From: Chaetorhynchus papuensis
Lineage: Eukaryota; Chordata; Aves; Passeriformes; Rhipiduridae
Direction: 5' to 3'
Assembly: GCA_013396525.1 (NCBI GenBank)
Contig: VWYX01001256.1
Span: 147,411-211,410 of the forward strand
Length of the DNA stretch: 64,000 nucleotides
Below the pieces are notes generated by a model. It was given only the letters and a program-made list of their open reading frames with translations. It made no database searches and was not told where the DNA came from. This document shows positions 60,096 to 64,000 of the stretch, in pieces. Position 1 is the stretch's first letter; every line of letters starts with the position of its first letter. A program made the position numbers and the translations under genes.

Positions 60096-63000
60096 TTTGT
60101 ACTTAATCAAATCCTAAATCCTCTGAAGTGAAAAAATGCACATTTTGTTTTCAATGACTTGCTGAAGCTGAATGCTTCTCACAACCAGTAAGGCCTATGA
60201 AACTAGTATTTATTAAGGATGAGTGATTTCTCACACTTATTCTGTTTCTATCCAAGACTGCCAACTTGGTCCACCTGGGTTTCAGAACTGAGATATCACA
60301 TTTCCCACGTCTCATGCCTTCTCTATACTTGCCCTGCATTATTTATTAAGGCACTGAGTGCTCCTGGGGTTCACTGTCAGGCAGGGTCAGACTCCTTTGG
60401 GCTCACCTCTGCTGCAGCAGTGTTGGAAGACGGCTGCACCAGCCAGTTTATTGAGCAGACTGGTCCTGCAGCTGGTACTGCAAATGGCAACTTAAAAGCC
60501 ACTCACTGGAGAAACTCAGAGGAAACTGGGAATGAAAACAGAAGTGAGGACCTGGGGTCTGACTCCGCAGGAAGATAAGTGATAGATTAATTGGTGTCTC
60601 CCTCAGAGCTGTTTTGGCTATCAATTCTTTCAGGGCAGGCAAGGTTGCAATATCCCTGCTGGCAGTAACACTCTTAATGACTGAGTTGATCAAATCAGTG
60701 TCATCCATTTGGGCCTTTCTTGCCAGGCTGGGCTTGTAAAAGAGTTTCAGCAACTTTTCCATCAAGAGGCTTACCAAACTGGCTTAGAGGGGGGAAAATG
60801 CTATTTAGTATAAAAGATTTCTTGCTATTTCTAAACTGCTAATTGGATGCCCCCTCTGAATCATACCAGATCAAACATGTATGTGGTTAACTAAGGCTGT
60901 AATTTGGAAATTTCCTGTGCTACTTTTTGTCCCAGTGAAAAAGAGTTGTAGTGGCATGGCCTGCATGGACACTTTGTTTTCCCTACAACTGTGATATTTC
61001 TGTAGCTTAGGAGGAACAGTGACTGATTTCAAGAGGAGAAAAGGGTAAATAGGCATTAGTGACTTGGGAAAAAAAGCTCTAGAAAAGATTACAGAGCTGT
61101 TAATTTTCATGGTTTCTTTATTTTCCAAGAGATAGTCAGTGTAGCCCAAATCTCCCTGAGCTGGTGAGGAGTGTGAGTGCTCCATTAAAGCTGGTTTTTG
61201 GACAAGACCATACTACTCATCCAAACATGTAGCGGTCTTTTTTTGCTATGCTCTAATTCCTCCTGAGAGCTAAAAGCCATATTACACCAAACTACTGCTA
61301 GTGGCAAAAGAAGATGCATACATGTGGTTCATCCTTGGACTGCAGAAGAGGGGCAGACACTTACTAGATCTTGCAAGTCAGGTTTCATATTTTAAAATTC
61401 TGGGTCACTTCATTAATTAAAAAGTTATGTTTTAAAATTGTTTCTAATCAAATGCACTGTGGCACTGGGAGCTGGAGTGTTTTTTGTCTGAAGCCTATAT
61501 CATCTATCAAAATGTGCTTCATGGAAACAGCTGGATCTCGTGTTTGAGTCTTCATGACTGAACTGAATGTTTAGACTGTCTTTTTCCATCAAATGTGTGA
61601 TTTAACAGTGCAGCAGTGGATGAATCTAGGACAGTTTCTGAATTGCAGATTTCTGTACTAACTGTCTGCAAAGCAGGAAGAAAAAGAAATGACAGACTGC
61701 TGGCAGAAAAGTACAATACTACTACAGTAAGCATACAGCACATTCCATTTGATGGGCAGCAATGTCTATTCCCATAGTAAAGGGCTGGGATTCATGTGGA
61801 TTACTTCCTGATGAAATGTGCATACAAATCCAAATATTCTCTTCTCAAACATGTTGTTTGTCATTCTGTTTTCTTCTAGTCACTTACTAATATTAGAAGC
61901 CGCAAACTGTGAAACCAAAGTTGCAGGAAAGGCATTGTGTGTTTGCAAAAAAAAAAAAAAAATTAAGCCTATGTGGGTCCATCCTGCAGTCTTTCCTCCT
62001 GCAAAGCTTCCCGTGGCCCTGTGTGTGTCCGTGTGCATGCCCACGCACGTGGGCTCCTGTCTGCTACAAATGGCTCTGTCCCTTTTCTCCAGGATCTGTC
62101 AGAATGAGCGTCTGTACAATGTTCAGCTCTGCGCTTGACTGAAAGCTTGAGAAGTTAAAAGCTTTTAGAACAGTCTCAAAAAAAAAAAAAAAATCAACAA
62201 CATGCACATATAACTAAAAACACATGAGAGATGAGAAAAAGAGAAATAATGCAGCATGAAGTAACATTTGGAACCTTTCTCTCTTTTTAGTAGTATCAGA
62301 GAGGCTCAGCAAGAAAGGGACCCCTGGAATCCACAGGGTCCCTCTCAGAAACACAGCAACAGCTGAACAGTGCATGAGAGCTGAGGCTTCAGGGAAAACC
62401 TCCATGAAAAATAAAAGGAAGGGAAGGAAAAAGGAAAAAAAACCTGTTTTTTTTTTAAAGCTCTGTACAGATGCAGTGACAATTTGATGAGTCCTCTGCT
62501 TTTTTTGCTTTCATGCAAATTGATAGCCTGCTCTTGGGAGAGGTCTACAGTGGTTGTGAGCATCCTATTGTCTGCTTGAAGTTACAAGCTGCCTGAATAA
62601 GCTAAGAAAAGCAGCATTGTGGAAAAGCGAAAAGGTGTTTGACCATGTCAGGAATTCTGTGTTGCTGGTGGCACATGCACTCAGAGCTAAGGCTCATAGG
62701 CAAATCCACAGCATTGAGCAAAATTTCAGTGGAACCAATGTAATGCCAGTGCCAAACACTCAAAAAGACACTAAGTTTTGCCTCACAGGGTCGTGAGAGT
62801 ATTATAATACTGCATGGCTTTTTCAGGCAACTATGTGCTGTTTTGATTTGCTTTCTGTTTTTTTAACTGCTGTGGGTTGTGTTCTCACGGTTTGCCCTGC
62901 AACCACAGGGATACTTTTTGTATTCTTTAGATGAAAGTTGTTCCTTCAGCTTCTTCAAGAAGAAAATTGAGAGTGTGGCCTTTAAGAAAATGATCAAATG

Positions 63001-64000
63001 TGACAAGTGTTGCAGTAAAGTCACAAACAGTAAACCAATTTTTATTATGATGATTTGGCTTCTTATAGATAAGAACACTGTTGCATTTCTCTTTTGCTTG
63101 CTCTCTGAGGCCTTGTGTATATAAACCCTGCCTTCCTCTGTCATACCAGCTCTCCTCTGACCTCAAAGAGGACAGCTAGACTTCTCAGCCTTGGTTAGCT
63201 AGTGTTGCCTCTCTTGCCTTACCGCCTGTCAATATGGGAATGGATTCACTGCAGCATTAATGTGGATGAACATCTGAGCTTAAGCTGATGTAGAGGGTGA
63301 GCAGTCACAGTGCAAAACCAGTTACAGGCACTGCGAGGGCGTATGAGGATTTGTCCCCTGAAATTTATGAGTGTGGTAAGCTGAAGTGCTCTGTGATCCT
63401 TTCCTAGTCCATTGTGAAAGGGTTTCTCTTTCCTTCCCATCTCATCACAGAATGCTACGGAAGATGATGGAGCACTGCTGACTATCTGGAACTGTTTTGT
63501 GTTCATTGCAAAGCGAGAGGGTTAAGAGACCCATTACTGAAGGTTTTACTTAGGAGTTCACACCCTAAGGTAGGCCAGGGAGGCTGGACTGAATTACCCC
63601 AGGTGTAACCTGGTAGTAGCTTTCTTGGCAAGGGAACATGCAAAATTAGAGAGTGTGAGTTAATTCTGCAGCTAATATGTGCACCTGTGAAAAAGTGGTG
63701 GTGACCATAGTTTACACTTTATTTATGTGGCTTCTCTGTTGGGGAATTACTGTATTAGTAGCAGAATGGTGAGAAATTTGTAGGGAAATACCTTGGTTGG
63801 TTGGACTTGAGTACTTTGAACCTGGCTATACATCAAAGTACTTTCACCTGCGTGTTTTGGTCCAGAGCATGTTGGGTCTGAACTTTCACTGTCCTGAAAC
63901 AAAAACAGTTTTTTACTGCTATGACAAGTAAATAAAAGAGGGTGTAAGACAGGACTGCTCTCATGTGGTAGCATTTCACACCCACAGGTGTGACAGGTAT
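60096..64000. other. Unique noncoding DNA with A tracts
   Basis: No gene or repeat family is recognised. Pure A runs of about fifteen lie near 61949-61963 and 62179-62193. A GT/CA-rich stretch with partial palindromes lies near 62020-62055. Confidence 0.5.

Overview
This window looks like avian nuclear DNA. The main reason is the interspersed repeats. They are overwhelmingly CR1 LINEs carrying the CR1 3' terminal octamer (ATTCTRTG), with one endogenous-retrovirus LTR of a kind I know from bird genomes. The sequence is AT-rich and CpG-poor, as expected of vertebrate noncoding DNA. The LTR type hints at a non-galliform bird, but I cannot name the species. No operons, ribosome binding sites, CRISPR arrays, recognisable functional RNA genes or intact exons of a known protein gene are visible. 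It reads as intergenic or deep intronic DNA.

Layout. 1-12 kb: unique noncoding DNA with a GC-rich block (840-1260), an old plus-strand CR1 (2321-2955), simple tracts and a motif-rich possible regulatory element (9240-9880). 11.9-14.3 kb: the largest element, a minus-strand CR1 (12024-14296). It keeps the C-terminal part of the endonuclease, the linker and the reverse transcriptase, but is broken by stops, frameshifts and loss of the catalytic Asp pair. 15-25 kb: mostly unique, with a pentanucleotide repeat and two successive plus-strand CR1 3' ends (23151-23593 and 23700-23856). 25111-25656: a solo LTR with its own TATA box and ATTAAA signal. 26.5 kb: an old minus-strand LINE reverse transcriptase fragment. 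29845-30379: an assembly gap inside a CTTT microsatellite. 33.1-33.8 kb: a further old minus-strand CR1, followed by a small cluster of inverted repeats. 35.2-36.0 kb: a CpG-rich, repeat-free block that is the best candidate for a conserved regulatory element. 36-48 kb: unique DNA with simple repeats.

The most unusual locus is 48318-49262. Read on the minus strand it runs: a fragment encoding one AHNAK-type repeat, about 100 nt, an A-rich tract, a 5'-truncated CR1 in the same orientation, a 109-bp segment, and then a second CR1 3' terminus. The 109-bp segment is also found next to the CR1 near 12 kb, 36 kb away. The arrangement is what template switching during CR1 reverse transcription, together with read-through past the CR1 3' end, would produce.

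From 49.3 to 64 kb I see mostly unique noncoding DNA. It holds one single-exon reading frame with a convincing signal peptide (54624-55028, minus strand), whose status as a gene is unproven, and a tRNA-derived SINE-like remnant near 60.0 kb. Since no functional gene is secure, no pathway can be reconstructed. The content is a record of retrotransposition, plus two candidate cis-regulatory blocks.
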